A DNA stretch of 64,000 nucleotides, taken from the NCBI GenBank assembly GCA_011800805.1, contig MPNW01000094.1:1-64000 (forward strand). The letters run 5' to 3'. The position numbers and the translations under genes are program-made. Numbering within the stretch: position 1 is the stretch's first letter; the number at the start of each line of letters is the position of its first letter. The DNA is from Hirudo medicinalis (Eukaryota > Annelida > Clitellata > Hirudinida > Hirudinidae). The notes beneath the pieces are model-generated. The model ran no database searches. It saw only the letters and a program-made list of their open reading frames with translations, and was not told the origin of the DNA. Below are positions 47,401 through 58,533 of the stretch, piece after piece.

Positions 47401-49538
47401 AATTTTTACTTCCTCTGAAACTCGATAGCACTAAAAATGTGTGCGTTCCTTTCTTTATCCGAATTTTGACCGATGTTTGTTTGTTCTGATTTAAGGCTTG
47501 CAAAAGTTTGACAACAAAGTCCTCAAAGTCGAGTAAATACGCAATAAATAACAAAGGAATAATTAAAAACACATAAAATAAAATAATTTCAACAAAATGT
47601 GAGCACGCATGCACGTTGCTGGAGGACTTGTATTTTAATCCAGTGAGAGGTTAATTAACATCTCATTTAATAAAAAGTAGTTCCACACTTTAAAAAAGTG
47701 CAACCACAAAAGGATAATATCGGATAATAAATAGTAAAGTCACGTGTTAATAGCCTAAATAAATATCACGTATCACATCCACATTCATACAAATACAGTA
47801 TCCTATATCACTAGGGTATCCCCTGGGGGAAAGATGGAGAGAGTGGGCATAAAATAGAGCAGGGAAAGGGTCAAGAACGGTGGACTTAGCGAGCAACCTA
47901 GGTGAGGTTGGAGAATGTCATTTGTATACTTTTAATGGGCACAGATGTTGGCATGACCTGTTAAGGAGGTGTGCAACCAATTAGTATTCTGCTTCTTCCA
48001 AAGGAAAATATGTCTCAATTAACAATCATAGTCCCAACAATCTTAATTAGTCTTCCGCTCTTCCTCCACGCATCTTGGGATCATAAATATCATCTCTGGT
48101 GACACTTTTAAGTTATTTTTAAAGGTAGGGCAGTATTTCATGCACACAGACAACTATAGGGTTTTCAAATGACAGGGGCAGAGATTGCTTAAGATTCTTA
48201 AAGATGACAGAAATGTTGCTTTGTTGTCTATTTTGAAAGAAAGCAAAAAGCAGAGGAGGTCTTGTGGGGAGGTATGAAAACAAACAGACTGCTCACCACA
48301 AAGTATTCATTACATGGACTTTGTTCCTGGGAGAGATATATTTCAGTCCAAATAAGATACTCACTTGAATAAAATAATGTAAACATAAGTGCCTTTCGTC
48401 CTACCTGTTCTAATTACCTTTTCGTCGTAACAAACAGATTTGGCATTTTAGAAATATCTCCAAATTCATCAATTTAATCAATTTGGTTTCATCACTTTTT
48501 TGATATATAAGTAACAAATAAAATTGCAAAAACAAAACAAAGCAACATCTCACCATGGTTGAGTTTGCTGCAGTTTCAAGGGTGAGCATCTTGTGCCCGG
48601 AGTGTCTGCCTTCACCGTCACAGACGCAAACATGACAGACGAGGATTTTGCATCTGTCACAAAACATTGTTGAAGGTTCTGACTTGTGGTCAGAACAGTT
48701 TGCAGCAGAGTTAGATATCCCCATCAGCGATGATGGCGAGGAATTGTCCACGTTGGCACTGGTAGACGGTTTGGCCGAGACAGAGGCATTGGTTTTGTTT
48801 AGAAACACATGGTTCTGGATGTGTACAGAGTTACGATGATTCTTCAGAGAGGATGACAAGTTCTTGATCTTGTGCCTTGACAGAGCACCCCTGTTTGGGT
48901 GGTACTGAAAACAAATTTACTAATGTAAGTTAAAAATTAGCTTCAATATGAATAATGACCACAATGTTTCCACCTTCGAAAAGCAAGCCTGACAGTAGGT
49001 TACATCACACTGAGCACAGGCCAGAACTGCCTTGGCAGGCACGTTTAATGGATCACAAAGCTCACAGAAAGTAGGAGTCATGCAGGAAGAAACACATGGA
49101 ATTAATGGAGATCCTGAGGCTCTTGGAGAAGATGAAGACACTGGATCTGCAAATGTCCAGGAATCCAAAAGCAAAGAGCGCCTAGCCAATTTATTTCTCT
49201 CCTCTGTGTATCTGACAACAATGTTCTCTAGGACAAGATTCTTTGGAAGGGATGAGAAACTGTCCTGGGTGATGTTAACAGAACTTCGACAAGATGGACA
49301 GTGAAATGCATTCGCTAAAACAGATGATGCAAAGCAATAAAGTTTAAATTAATAGCCAGATGCATTAAGGGGTTTACAATTTCAACTCACAGTGCTGTAA
49401 ATCGTTTTTATTCAGAATCTCTGCTAGACATTTTTTGCACAAACTGTGGGAACATGGTAGCATGAGAGGGTCCCTGTATAGTTCCAAGCATACGGGACAA
49501 GTTAGTTCCTCTTCCATAAGCTCAAAATTGAACGCCAT
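38396..49538 (-). CDS. MID-like TRIM E3 ubiquitin ligase (RING, two B-boxes, coiled coil, divergent C-terminal domain), seven exons
   Basis: Exons on the minus strand: 49391-49538, 48974-49314, 48554-48904, 42373-42468, 39638-39933, 39230-39351 and 38396-39102; 2061 nt, 686 residues, all phases compatible. RING: C14-P-V-C17 ... C29-S-H31 ... C34 ... C37, then C55-P-S-C58 across intron 1. B-box 1 begins FCELC at residue 132; B-box 2 begins [16 protein letters not shown]. The RING spacing, a B-box 1 of the [18 protein letters not shown] type and [12 protein letters not shown] place it with class C-I TRIMs (MID1/2, TRIM9/67/36/46). Exons 4-6 give a charged coiled coil. The last exon (about 235 residues) ends [20 protein letters not shown], which looks like the end of a SPRY domain, but I see no clear COS/FN3 boundary. 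The fourth intron from the start ATG (39934-42372) contains the 484-N gap and the third (42469-48553) is about 6 kb, so additional exons could be missing. Class C-I proteins bind microtubules via the COS box. Confidence 0.82.
40732..41215. other. Assembly gap (484 N) inside a TRIM intron
   Basis: The gap is bordered on both sides by the same 39-40 bases (ATTACTATTATCGGTATCAT, then CATTATC repeats): 40691-40731 before and 41411-41449 after. ATT microsatellites lie beyond each copy. The duplicated border suggests the gap collapsed or mis-spanned a microsatellite and may not be real missing sequence of that size. Confidence 0.95.
41811..42080. repeat. AT-rich low-complexity block in a TRIM intron
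   Basis: An (AT)n run at about 41850-41871 is followed by TTAATATTAATTA-type palindromic AT sequence up to about 42080. A similar block occurs at about 44835-44955. No coding signal. Confidence 0.8.
42469..48553. other. 6-kb TRIM intron without recognised genes
   Basis: I see no exon with protein homology. Noted contents: a GAC/GAT microsatellite (about 42850-42950) that fakes an Asp-rich frame, an AT-rich block near 44850, a perfect TGACGTCA at 46030-46037, and a 134-codon plus-strand open frame (43284-43688) without motifs. Any missing TRIM coiled-coil exon could lie here. Confidence 0.5.
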
Positions 49539-50340
49539 AACCACTTGAATGTATAATCAGAAAAATAAACGTAGTATCTACACGAATCTGCAAATCCAGA
49601 CTGAAAATCGAAATCAACGCATAACGACGGTACAGCGGGAAAATATGCGAAAATATGCCCTGAGCTTGTTTATATTTCGCACAGACTGTTAAGGAATCCA
49701 CGCACGCATAACCAGCTTGGATATGAACTTCTGCATCTTACTTTTTAAACGATTAGAGTAAAATGCTTTGATTATGTACTAATACCATAAAATAGTTAAA
49801 TTTTAATTCTATATGTCAGTTAGTACTAGTTTTAAGTAAGAATTATTGAAAAGACTTTCAAATTGAATTTCATTTGTATATTTAATTAAATTCTTTGAAG
49901 GAGTAGATGTCTTGGGTTCAAAATGAATTAAGTGAAACATTAACAAAATCCTACTGTTCCTCCATTGTCGAAATCTTAGAAAGGACAACTCAAGATATCT
50001 TGTTTAATAAAAGATGGAAGTGAAAAAATGTATCCTATATTCTTCATTATTTATAAACCAGCTTATTTATAAAAAAAAAAAGCTTAACCGTAATTACCTG
50101 CATGTGTACGTTGTTGAATATTGTTTGTTATAATACAATGCAAATGATTAATATTAATATTAGCAAATCCATGTGAAACAAACAATTAGCAATTAAATCA
50201 GATTCACTTTTTGCAGATAAAATTATTACTTATTATTGCAATAGAGTTAAACATTGTAAGCATCAAATTTCTATAGCGACTAAGTCACTTTTAGTAATTT
50301 GTGTTAAATTATTTTGGTCACAGTTCGACATCGGTTGAAC
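49539..50340. promoter_or_regulatory. Shared 0.8-kb intergenic region between divergent TRIM and HDDC2
   Basis: The two start codons point away from each other with 802 bases between them, so both promoters must lie here. The TRIM-proximal 250 bases are less AT-rich; the rest is AT-rich. I cannot point to a TATA box or a defined initiator. Whether they are co-regulated is unknown. Confidence 0.35.
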
Positions 50341-51627
50341 ATGCCTCATATAAGAGAGTCGTTGCCCAAGTTGTTTGAATTTATGCTTCTTTTGGGGAAG
50401 CTGAAGGTTGTTTGCAAGACTGTTGTTAATCTATTACTCCACTCCTAATGTTATTTATTCTAAAACTTTGTTTTATTTGACTTCTTAAGTCGACCGAACG
50501 AGCAGGATGGGTGAAAAGAGGTGTTAATAAGCCAGAAAGCATTGCCGATCACATGTACAGAATGGCCATGATGTCGTTTCTCATAGAGCCAAGTTCTACA
50601 CTTTGTCGCGAGAAGTAAATTTACATAGAAGTAATTTAAATAGAAGTAAATTGCTTAGCTGGTATTTAAACTATAATGGTCAAATATATTAAGGATCTAG
50701 AGCAGGCAGGTGTAACTTTGTGATACTGATGCAAGTTCTTATTAAATTTTATTTAATATATTTTGTCATAGGTGTATCAAAATGTCTCTGGTCCATGACT
50801 TGGCTGAGAGCATTGTTGGTGACATCACACCAGTTGATGGAGTCAGCAAGGAAGAGAAGCACCAAATGGAAAAAGTAACAAAAGGAAATTTATATTAAAC
50901 TTAAAAAAAGCTTACATTATATTATTTTCCAGGATGGAATGTTGCACATTCAAACTTTGGTGAACTCTGAGATTGGGTCTGAACTTCACAGTCTCTGGAA
51001 GGTTGAAGAAAATAGGCTATTATAAAAAAAATTGCTTGCTAATCAAGTACTTGCCACACATTCATTGTCACATAACTTGTTTGCGATCTTTTGTCGACAA
51101 CAAATAACCCTTTGTTAGTATTATATTTAACATTCAGTCCTTGGCATTAGCAGTATCTGTCATATTGTATTTCTGCTGATTACAATTTGGATGGCAATGC
51201 AATGCAGTTATGTGTGATCGTCAACGATAACCTCCCCAATGAAAACTTTTACATTGAACAGGAATATGAAGACCAGAAAACAGCAGAGGCAAAATTTGTG
51301 AAGGATCTCGACAAGTTCGACATGATCCTCCAGGCGAACGAATATGAAACATCTCAGAGGAATCTGCAACTCCAGGAATTTTTTGATTCCACTAAAGGTC
51401 TACATTTGATTATAATTAGCAATTTATAAGATTCTAATAATTATGGACAAGCTTGTTTTGTAAACACATTTATTAATATAACAGGTGTATTTGAAAGTGA
51501 GCAAGTCAAGCAATGGGTTGAACACTTGTATGAATTGAGGCAACATCGGATAGCTAGTTGTGATGGACACTCTCCCAAAGATGATTCAAATGTCAAACTG
51601 TCAGAAGGAGGTCATAACTCTAAATAA
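50341..51627 (+). CDS. HDDC2: HD domain-containing protein 2 (5'-deoxynucleotidase HDDC2), six exons
   Basis: Exons: 50341-50406, 50490-50614, 50772-50874, 50933-51001, 51262-51397 and 51485-51627; 642 nt, 213 residues (human protein about 204). The HD metal site is complete: H43 in [11 protein letters not shown]72-D73 in [17 protein letters not shown], and D138 in VKDLDKFDM. The N-terminus ([20 protein letters not shown]) is the canonical family start. The family hydrolyses deoxynucleoside 5'-monophosphates to deoxynucleosides (YfbR-like activity) in the cytosol. The C-terminal 30 residues after [11 protein letters not shown] are a hydrophilic extension. AATAAA overlaps the stop codon region (51623-51628), so transcription must continue into the convergent gene on the other strand. 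Confidence 0.95.
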
Positions 51628-51638
51628 AATACTTTGGC

Positions 51639-53330
51639 TTAGGATTGAATATTTTTTCCTGATTTCTTGAATCTGGTTCGTTTTTTCCTCAGGACTTTAA
51701 AGCTGTCAGTGGCAGTGTTGTTAGATTCACTTTTAAACACTAGCTTCTTTTGAACTCTTGATTTGCAGCTGCTTGCAGTGTTTGGGCAGCCAATTGCAGT
51801 TTCTATGCGCAAGATGCTTCCACCTTCGGCATTATCATTACTATCGAATGTAAAGCTCTCTCGGATTGCAGTTGACGATTCATGAACCACACAGGCATTT
51901 TTTGGTCTGTCAATATCTGATAGTTGCCCTTTCTCGCCATAATAGCTCTCGGCACTTGAGTTGGACTCTGAGTTGGTGAAGAAAGTGAATCCCTCGAGGC
52001 GTTTTTGCCTGACTATCCCCTGATTCGGAGCTGTAAATGCGGCGTTGACATCTACCTTAGGTAGTGGAGCGATGGATGTGATGCTTAGCCTGGCTATAGG
52101 CACTTCCACGGGTTCTGCTGTCTGGTCATTCTCCGGACAAGTAAGGGAGAGTGATTTGCTGAAAGGTGGGCGACTATTGCCGAGCAGAGAGTGCGTTTTA
52201 GAATTTCCTGTTATCTGAGGAGCTTCTAGACTCGATATTCGCTTCACGTCCGTTTGTAGGTTTGGCGATCCAATACCATCCCTTCCATAGGGAAATGGGA
52301 CAGGCGAGATAAGTTCGAGGTGAGTGCCTCTTCCTCTGCTGTCGTCGACTCTAATCTGGAATTCCGACCGTACTTCATGGCTATTTAGGTTGATATCTCT
52401 GCTTGCTAGAAAATGGAAGAAAGTATTAATTGTGTTAAAAATAGACCTTTGCAAGAATTCGATTAATTCAATATACTTCGGCAAAAGTAAAATCAATCAA
52501 ACAAAAAATCTTAAAGTTTTCGTCCTGAATGTGTCATATCACTAGCCCGGCTCGGTACTGGATCTCGACTGAAAGATTCTCGAGATTGTCTTCCACATGC
52601 ACTGCACTTCCTTCAGCCTGTAGCTTCTCAGATCAACAAATTCTTCCATGGGTTCTGTATGGGCTTTTTTTCCACTCTTGATTCTCAAGTACGGAGGCAG
52701 GATTTTCACCATGTCCACGTAGAGTCTAGCTATGAAGGCATTGGCGTCGACACACTTACGTCGCTCTGCGTCTACCATCTTCAGCGCATCCTAACAGGTG
52801 GATGTAGCTTTTGAGTGATGTGAAGAGGTGCTCTAGGAAGTGGTTAATCCAAACAGCCAGCTTTCAATTTTATAGACGCATTTCAAAGAAGCGATTATAA
52901 GAATCAAAATAAAATGGAAATCTACTTGCATATTCACTAGCTAGCTATTTATCAAATGATATCTTATATTATGCCCCATCAATGCTATTTGTTAGCGGTA
53001 TTCCAGCCTTGTACTTCATTTATATAGCGCCACATGCATAGCATCAGAGGCGCTTCTCGTTAACCATTTATATAGCGCTCCCTCCCAAGGGCGCTTGCGG
53101 CAGTGCAGGCTGGGTATAGAACACGCTACATTACGACTGTCGCCGATACCGCCGTATGCAGGAACCTAACCCATTCGGCTAACCTGCAGCTTTTTCTTCC
53201 ATCCACACCTCTCCATGGTCAGCTTGCTTGTCAACCAACTCTGCACTAAATTTCTATCACCTTCAGACAACTTTTCACAAAACACCCTCTGAAGCATGGC
53301 TTCAGTCTGAGCAGTAAGATCACTTTCCAT
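51639..53330 (-). CDS. Protein with ENY2/Sus1-like N-terminal domain and long disordered Ser/Asn-rich tail, three exons
   Basis: Exons on the minus strand: 53184-53330, 52559-52790 and 51639-52405; 1146 nt, 381 residues, phases compatible. Residues 10-50 (QTEAMLQRVFCEKLSEGDRN, then LVQSWLTSKL and CGWKKKLQ) follow the ENY2 pattern around its invariant CGW motif, and the next exon's VDANAFIARLYVDMVKILPP occupies the place of ENY2's second helical half. ENY2/Sus1 is about 100 residues and works in the SAGA deubiquitinase module and TREX-2 mRNA export. Here about 280 further residues follow, rich in Ser, Asn and Lys and ending in a basic RKKRTRFKKSGK. I am moderately sure of the domain and unsure of function. 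The ATG at 53330 was chosen because it is nearest the domain; the frame is open further upstream. Neighbours: NRF1 ends 173 bases upstream on the same strand, and HDDC2's stop is 11 bases past this stop. Confidence 0.55.
53018..53192 (-). mobile_element. SINE-like repeat overlapping the 5' splice site of the ENY2-like gene
   Basis: Read on the minus strand, it begins near GCTGCAGGTTAGCCGAATGG, in which TTAGCCGAATGGGTTAGG is a near-perfect pol III A box. It continues through GACAGTCGTAATG, GTGTTC and CTGCACTGCC and ends in two tail monomers with GGAGCGCTATATAAATGG. It is the inverted relative of the element at 8441-8596. The donor of the ENY2-like exon 1 (CAG|GTTAGC at 53184/53183) lies inside the tRNA-like head. 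Confidence 0.65.
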
Positions 53331-53503
53331 GTCGGAAATGCATTCTCCACGGCAACAAGAAAGAAAATAGCCACGCAAAAAAAAACAATACCACCAGCAG
53401 CAGGAGCCACTTGGCAAACATTCAGATTCCCTGCTGAATTATTCAAAAGCAAGCCAAAACGCACATGCTCGTCAAACTTAAATGAAAATTTTCAATAATT
53501 CAA

Positions 53504-56187
53504 CTAGGAAACTGAATTTGAATTGTTTGCTTTGCGTTCAAACTTAATCTTCATGAGGGGATTCGTTTTTATCGGTAAGGCGGAAAATCTAGGGGGCTTC
53601 ACGGCCGGCCTACCGGCAGAGGTAGAGACGAAAGCTTTTGCATTCTGAACATTTCCCATCGGCTGATGAGACTGAAGGACGACATTTGTAACGGAAGTCG
53701 AAGCAGCTTCCTGTACTTGAGAATGCTGCAGACTTGACTTGATCAGCAGTTCGGAAGACTGTGGTATTTCCAATTGTGATGGCTGTTGATATATTGGAAT
53801 CAGTTGGTAGCCTGAAGTGAAACAATAATGGTTTAGAATGCAAGAGCATCATACAAGGGAACAAAATTTAATGTTGTTTGAAGCTTCCCTCATTTTAATG
53901 AATAAGTAATTACAAAATGTCTAATTTTATTGATATATAGTTGGCTGATGATTTTACCATTATCCTCTCAGTGAATGTAATACATTATAAAATAGCCTTT
54001 TCAGGATTTCTACCTGATTCAGATTTGATGAGGAACTGTACTTCATCTGTGCCATTAAGACTTGGATCGGAGTAATTGTCAACTGCGATGTTTGAACTGT
54101 CACCAGCATGAGACTGTGATGGATAATTTTGAATGAAAATGAATTTCTACAAAATGACATGAAAGGGGCAAAAATTCGTTTAACAAGTCTATAATAATCA
54201 AAATTTTATGTAAAAATATTCAAATTATGAGCAATGCTTTCACATAGCCTAAACCTGGCAAATTTGTTCAAATCCTGCTCAAAATCCTGCTATTGAAGAA
54301 ATATCATCTGACAATCTTTACTAAAAAAAAGTCAGATCAAAATGATATCTAAGCATCTACATAATCCAACGCACAGAGTTGAGGACATGAGCCTGTGAGC
54401 CATCGGGAAAAGTCACCAGCTGAAGTAGGGATGCATCTGTGCAGGTTGAATCCAGGTGGACCAGAGACACTCCTCCCTCACTCAGAGTCTGCCACAGGTT
54501 CAAAGTTTGAGGTTGCTGACCACTGCCATCGATCACACTCAGCTCGTAACTGTTGTTGCTGTTGTTCATGACCTGGTTGACTCCATCAGACATGTTCATA
54601 TTGTTGCCATTGAGAGACTGCTCATCTGAGGCACTGTCATCCTTGAAGGATGGTAGGAGATCCTGTCGGCCATGGTAATGATAGCAACTCAGGACGATAT
54701 TCCTTAGCACGTCAGTCCATGACATCTGAGCACAAAATGAATTTTAAATTCAATTTTTAAATATTCCTATAACTTGCATAATTCACTGTTTAGTGCTAAT
54801 AATATGAAGTAGTACCTATTCCCATCAAAACATTCTGACAAATTTGACAAAATATTGCTGTAAAAGTAAACAAATTCATAATAATGTTTATGAAAATTTC
54901 TTAGTTTCACAAACCTGCTTTTTCTGTTCATCAGTTCTCATATCACATCTGACATTGGCCCAGGGTGCCTCGGGAGGCCACCAGGGGGGCTTGTACTCGG
55001 GCTTGTTCCAACCTGGTTTGCTTCTGCAGGTGGAGAATTTCAACATCTCCGGAATGAACATCCTCAGTTGGGCCTGGAAATTTAATTTTGTCAATAATTA
55101 ACAAGGAAATACATTTAAAAAATTAAATGTAATTAAATAATTAAATTAATTACCGAACTCAAATAATTAATAACGCACATCACACAATTAAGATCAACCA
55201 GAACAAGGTTAAAAAACATTTTCACATGATGTACCTGAGTCATTTTATCGATGGGGGTTGGTATACCATCGACATTCGGAAGGGGAAGTTCGTGTTTGGT
55301 TCCATCCTCCACGGACGTTTTGCATGGTGCCTGAAGGGCCAGCTTTTGATCCAACTCTGAGAGGATGTTACTCTTCTGTGATTTCATCTATTGCAGAATT
55401 TCAACTTGTAATCACACAATATCATTTGAATCATGTGCCATAAATACAAGCTACAAATATTTAAGCTAATTTAAGAAAACATTAGAAACATCATCAATAA
55501 CTCGATCCATCACAAAGCAGCATAACCTCTTAGGAATGATTAATTGAGAAATGTGTTAGGCTTACTACTGTCTCCAGAGGCTGAGAACCAAAAACTCTAA
55601 AGTACATCGGATTTTGGCTTTTACCTGGAGTGCAGCACAAAATCACAGCCTGCTGTCCAACTCTTGTCGTGTACTCAGACAATGTGGCCAATAATTTTCT
55701 TTGAAATAATAATTACATGTCAGGCTTTAAAGTGATTGGCCATGGACAAGTAACTAACTCAAAACATTTCAACAGCAAAATTTCTAGAATAAATATTAAA
55801 GTTTAAAACAAGTTATTAAAACGAAACTAGTTACTAAAACTGCCAAATACGACAAACCTTAACAATCTCGTTTGTTGCCTCTTCCGAATGCTGGGGTTGA
55901 TTTCAAATGAATGAGGACGTTTGCAATTCTTCCTTGTGGAAATGGCTGCTGCAGCTGCCACCCCTGCAGGTCCTAATAAATGAACAGCACATGCATTATT
56001 CCAGCTTTTCCATAAAATACCTAGTCAAGGAATCATGCCACCCACCAGCATTTGCAAGTTGAGCAGTTACTTCGTCAGTGATTGGGTTTATTATTGTGTT
56101 GTTGTCATTAAACATCCCAGTCCCATCCAATGAACTGGCTTCACTCATTGTATCTTGATGGTTCCCGACAGAACTAATGAAGTACAT
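53504..56187 (-). CDS. NRF1: Nuclear respiratory factor 1 (NRF-1 / Ewg family transcription factor), eight exons
   Basis: Exons on the minus strand: 56046-56187, 55858-55972, 55566-55698, 55235-55387, 54915-55073, 54375-54725, 54014-54146 and 53504-53811; 1494 nt, 497 residues (human about 503). Family blocks in order: DEVTAQLANAGPAGVAAAAA, RPHSFEINPSIRKRQQTRLL, EYTTRVGQQAVILC, a VDGIPTPIDKMTQ block, QLRMFIPEMLKFST, KPGW...PWWPPEAPWANVR and SWTDVLRNIVLSCYHYHGRQ, together covering the dimerisation and DNA-binding region. The later exons form a Gln/Ser-rich activation region. NRF-1 homodimers bind TGCGCATGCGCA in promoters of nuclear-encoded mitochondrial and many housekeeping genes. The start is uncertain: the chosen ATG (MYFISSVGNHQD) is 13 codons before a second in-frame ATG at 56148, and an acceptor-like TTATGTTTTAG at about 56212 suggests a 5' UTR intron. 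Confidence 0.95.
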
Positions 56188-57641
56188 GCCGTGGTTATTG
56201 TCCAGTAAACCACTAAAACATAACGTAGGACAATCTTGCAATTTACCCGTAACTGCATCATGTAATAGGAAACGACTGCCAGCTTCTATTTGCAATAGCA
56301 ACAGACGTCCGTGCAATAATAGTTGATAACGGCAGACAGAAGCCCCAGACCAGCGTACTTAATGGACTCCCAAGCCCCATAAATGTAATTGCTATGTGAC
56401 TAAAGATGAACATTTGTGACTTTGCACTTCTTCTAGTCAATTTAGTACCGTGCGATGCCCAAGTTTACAAAATATATGGTCAAAACACACGAAAATGGAC
56501 GTTAATCGAGGGAGTCCACTGAGTCTGCGCCGGATTTTGCGCAATAAACGAACAAAGCATTGCGCCTGTCCTAGAAACTTTGATTAAAGGGCTTGTATTC
56601 GCAGCTGCAATCGATGGGAAAGCAAGACAATATTTAAACAAATGTCGACAAATCTAATGGTACCTCATCGCCGTGAATCGTATTTACATATCCTTGTGGG
56701 AGCCTGGGCTTAACACGGAACTAGTTCATTTTAAAACCAAACTTAAGACGATATCTGTACACTATTTAAATTTTCCATGAAATCCTGATATCTCAATAAA
56801 ATTTAACAATGTAGTGTTAAAATTGATCTAGAACGATTATTTTATTAAGTGAACTTTAAATTCGACATATGATAATTTTGAAAAACAGTTTAGTCAGAAA
56901 AATACATCCTCACACGCAATAAAACTAAGTATCGAATTAGCTGACCCAGAACAGATCGAATCTTCAATATTTTCAAGTGATTCATTATCGCATCCAATAT
57001 CCAGTTTAGCTGTAGAACTCAATCTAAACCTAATCTGAATACGCCTTTGAATGATTTCAGTCCTATAGAACCACAGAACATGTCGGGGCCCCTCTACATA
57101 AACTATCATAGCGTATTCCTAGGAAGAGCATAATAATAAAATAATTGTTCATTAACGTCCGTGGCATAGCTAGATGATTAGGACGGTGCTCCCGCAACGG
57201 GATTCGAATCCAGCTGCCATCGTGAGAGGCGGAAGTCTTAACCATCAGACCATGAGGGAGCCACCATAGGAAGAGCACCAGAAAGCAATCTATTTAAAGT
57301 CTACCAGTTTTGACAACAGACTAAGTACCGCATATCTCTGGATGGCATGGGCTCAAATCAGCAGTTAGAGGCTCCTCATCAAATCGACGCTAGATGGCAG
57401 GTCTATAGATGTTGTTGGTATGCAGATCTGGAACAGCCACCCCTTCACAGAAAACTACCCTCAACATTAAAGTGGTCTTGAAGTTGAAGTTCTGTTTGAA
57501 TGTAAGCCACTCTAGTCAAACTCTTAATCATTATCATTAGCTGATGAAACCGATGAATCTGAATCATGAAGAAAATCGTTCTGAGCCATTGGAAAATGAA
57601 ATTATTTATTTTTCTAAGACAAAAAAACAATTGAGTTCCAG
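56188..57641. other. Spacer upstream of NRF1
   Basis: Probable NRF1 5' UTR exon(s) and promoter at the left, a tRNA-like element at 57185-57263 (separate entry), and the TRMT112 3' end at the right (minus-strand AATAAA, read as TTTATT at about 57605). No other coding exon recognised. Confidence 0.5.
57185..57263 (-). mobile_element. tRNA-derived element (SINE head or tRNA pseudogene)
   Basis: On the minus strand GGCTCCCTCATGGTCTGATGG provides an A box (TGGTCTGATGG) like that of tRNA-Glu, and GATTCGAATCC supplies a B box; GGGAGCACC closes the acceptor region. The T stem is mismatched (the universal G53-C61 pair is lost) and the anticodon stem is weak, so this is unlikely to be a working tRNA. 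The tail differs from the SINE family at 8.4 and 53.1 kb, so it is a different family or a solitary pseudogene. Confidence 0.6.
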
Positions 57642-58533
57642 TTACAATTCATCTTCATTCAATAGCATGTTTGGGATCCCCTTGTTAATGGGGAACTGTC
57701 TTCCAGTTTCAGGGCACTCCAAAAATCCTTCTTCAACCTCAATCTGAACAATTTGTTAATGATTTCAGAATTAAATATTGCATGCCAACTAATGATAATT
57801 TATAGAATGTAAACCTAAATTTAAGAAATATCAACAAAGAAATCACAAGACCTCCATAAGTGTGTGATGAGCCTGTTTAAGAAATGACTCGTTGCTTTCA
57901 AAATTTTCAGGTATTTCTTTTGGTAATTCTGATGCTTGACCAATCTAATAATAAAAATGTAGCAAATTCTTTTATTGTGGGCGTTACTGATCCTATGACA
58001 TTCTTTCAGGAAATGTTTAAGTTCCAACATAAACAATCCCATTATTCAAATTACTTAATCTTCTACAAATCCTTAGAGAAATGTTAAAGTCAATTTTTTT
58101 ATATTCAAGATTCATTAAACATTCTGCAATTTTCAGAAATAAGCAATAATGTTATTTTACTTAGACATCAGAATGTAGCATGATTAAGAAAACAATAAAT
58201 CAATGAGTTGCTTTTAAAATTTCTTACTGAATTTGCAGCCTCGTAAAGAGCCCCCCATTCAAGTCTTCCAATCATTCGCTTTATGAAGTCTGGATTGAAG
58301 TCAACTGATTGTATCTTTACTTCGGATGCCTGGAAATTTTAGATGTCGCTGAAGTTTATTAAATTATTGTCATATCTTACTCATCAACAAATGTTAAAAC
58401 AGCAATGTCGTCTTCACGCTCAAACCGAAACTAATTTATGGGAACATTCACTAACCGATAATTTGAGCGGAAACCCTCTCTTTACACCTTTTATGATGCT
58501 GGATGTGAGAATATTATGAGTTAGGAGCTTCAT
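57642..58533 (-). CDS. TRMT112: TRMT112, activator subunit of methyltransferases, four exons
   Basis: Exons on the minus strand: 58456-58533, 58228-58329, 57852-57944 and 57642-57743; 375 nt, 124 residues against 125 in human. The start [12 protein letters not shown] is the canonical family start. Other conserved blocks are [44 protein letters not shown] and [16 protein letters not shown] at the C-terminus. All exon borders are phase 0. TRMT112 is a small zinc-ribbon-like cofactor that stabilises several methyltransferases acting on tRNA, 18S rRNA and the release factor eRF1 (partners such as ALKBH8, TRMT11, BUD23 and HEMK2). A poly(A) signal sits about 30 bases after the stop, making this a compact gene under 1 kb. 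Confidence 0.97.

Noticed and set aside
49391..49538. Suspected frameshift before the RING domain of the TRIM gene
   Set aside because: Re-reading the exon base by base gives 148 nt with an intact frame through CPVC; the apparent extra base was my copying error.
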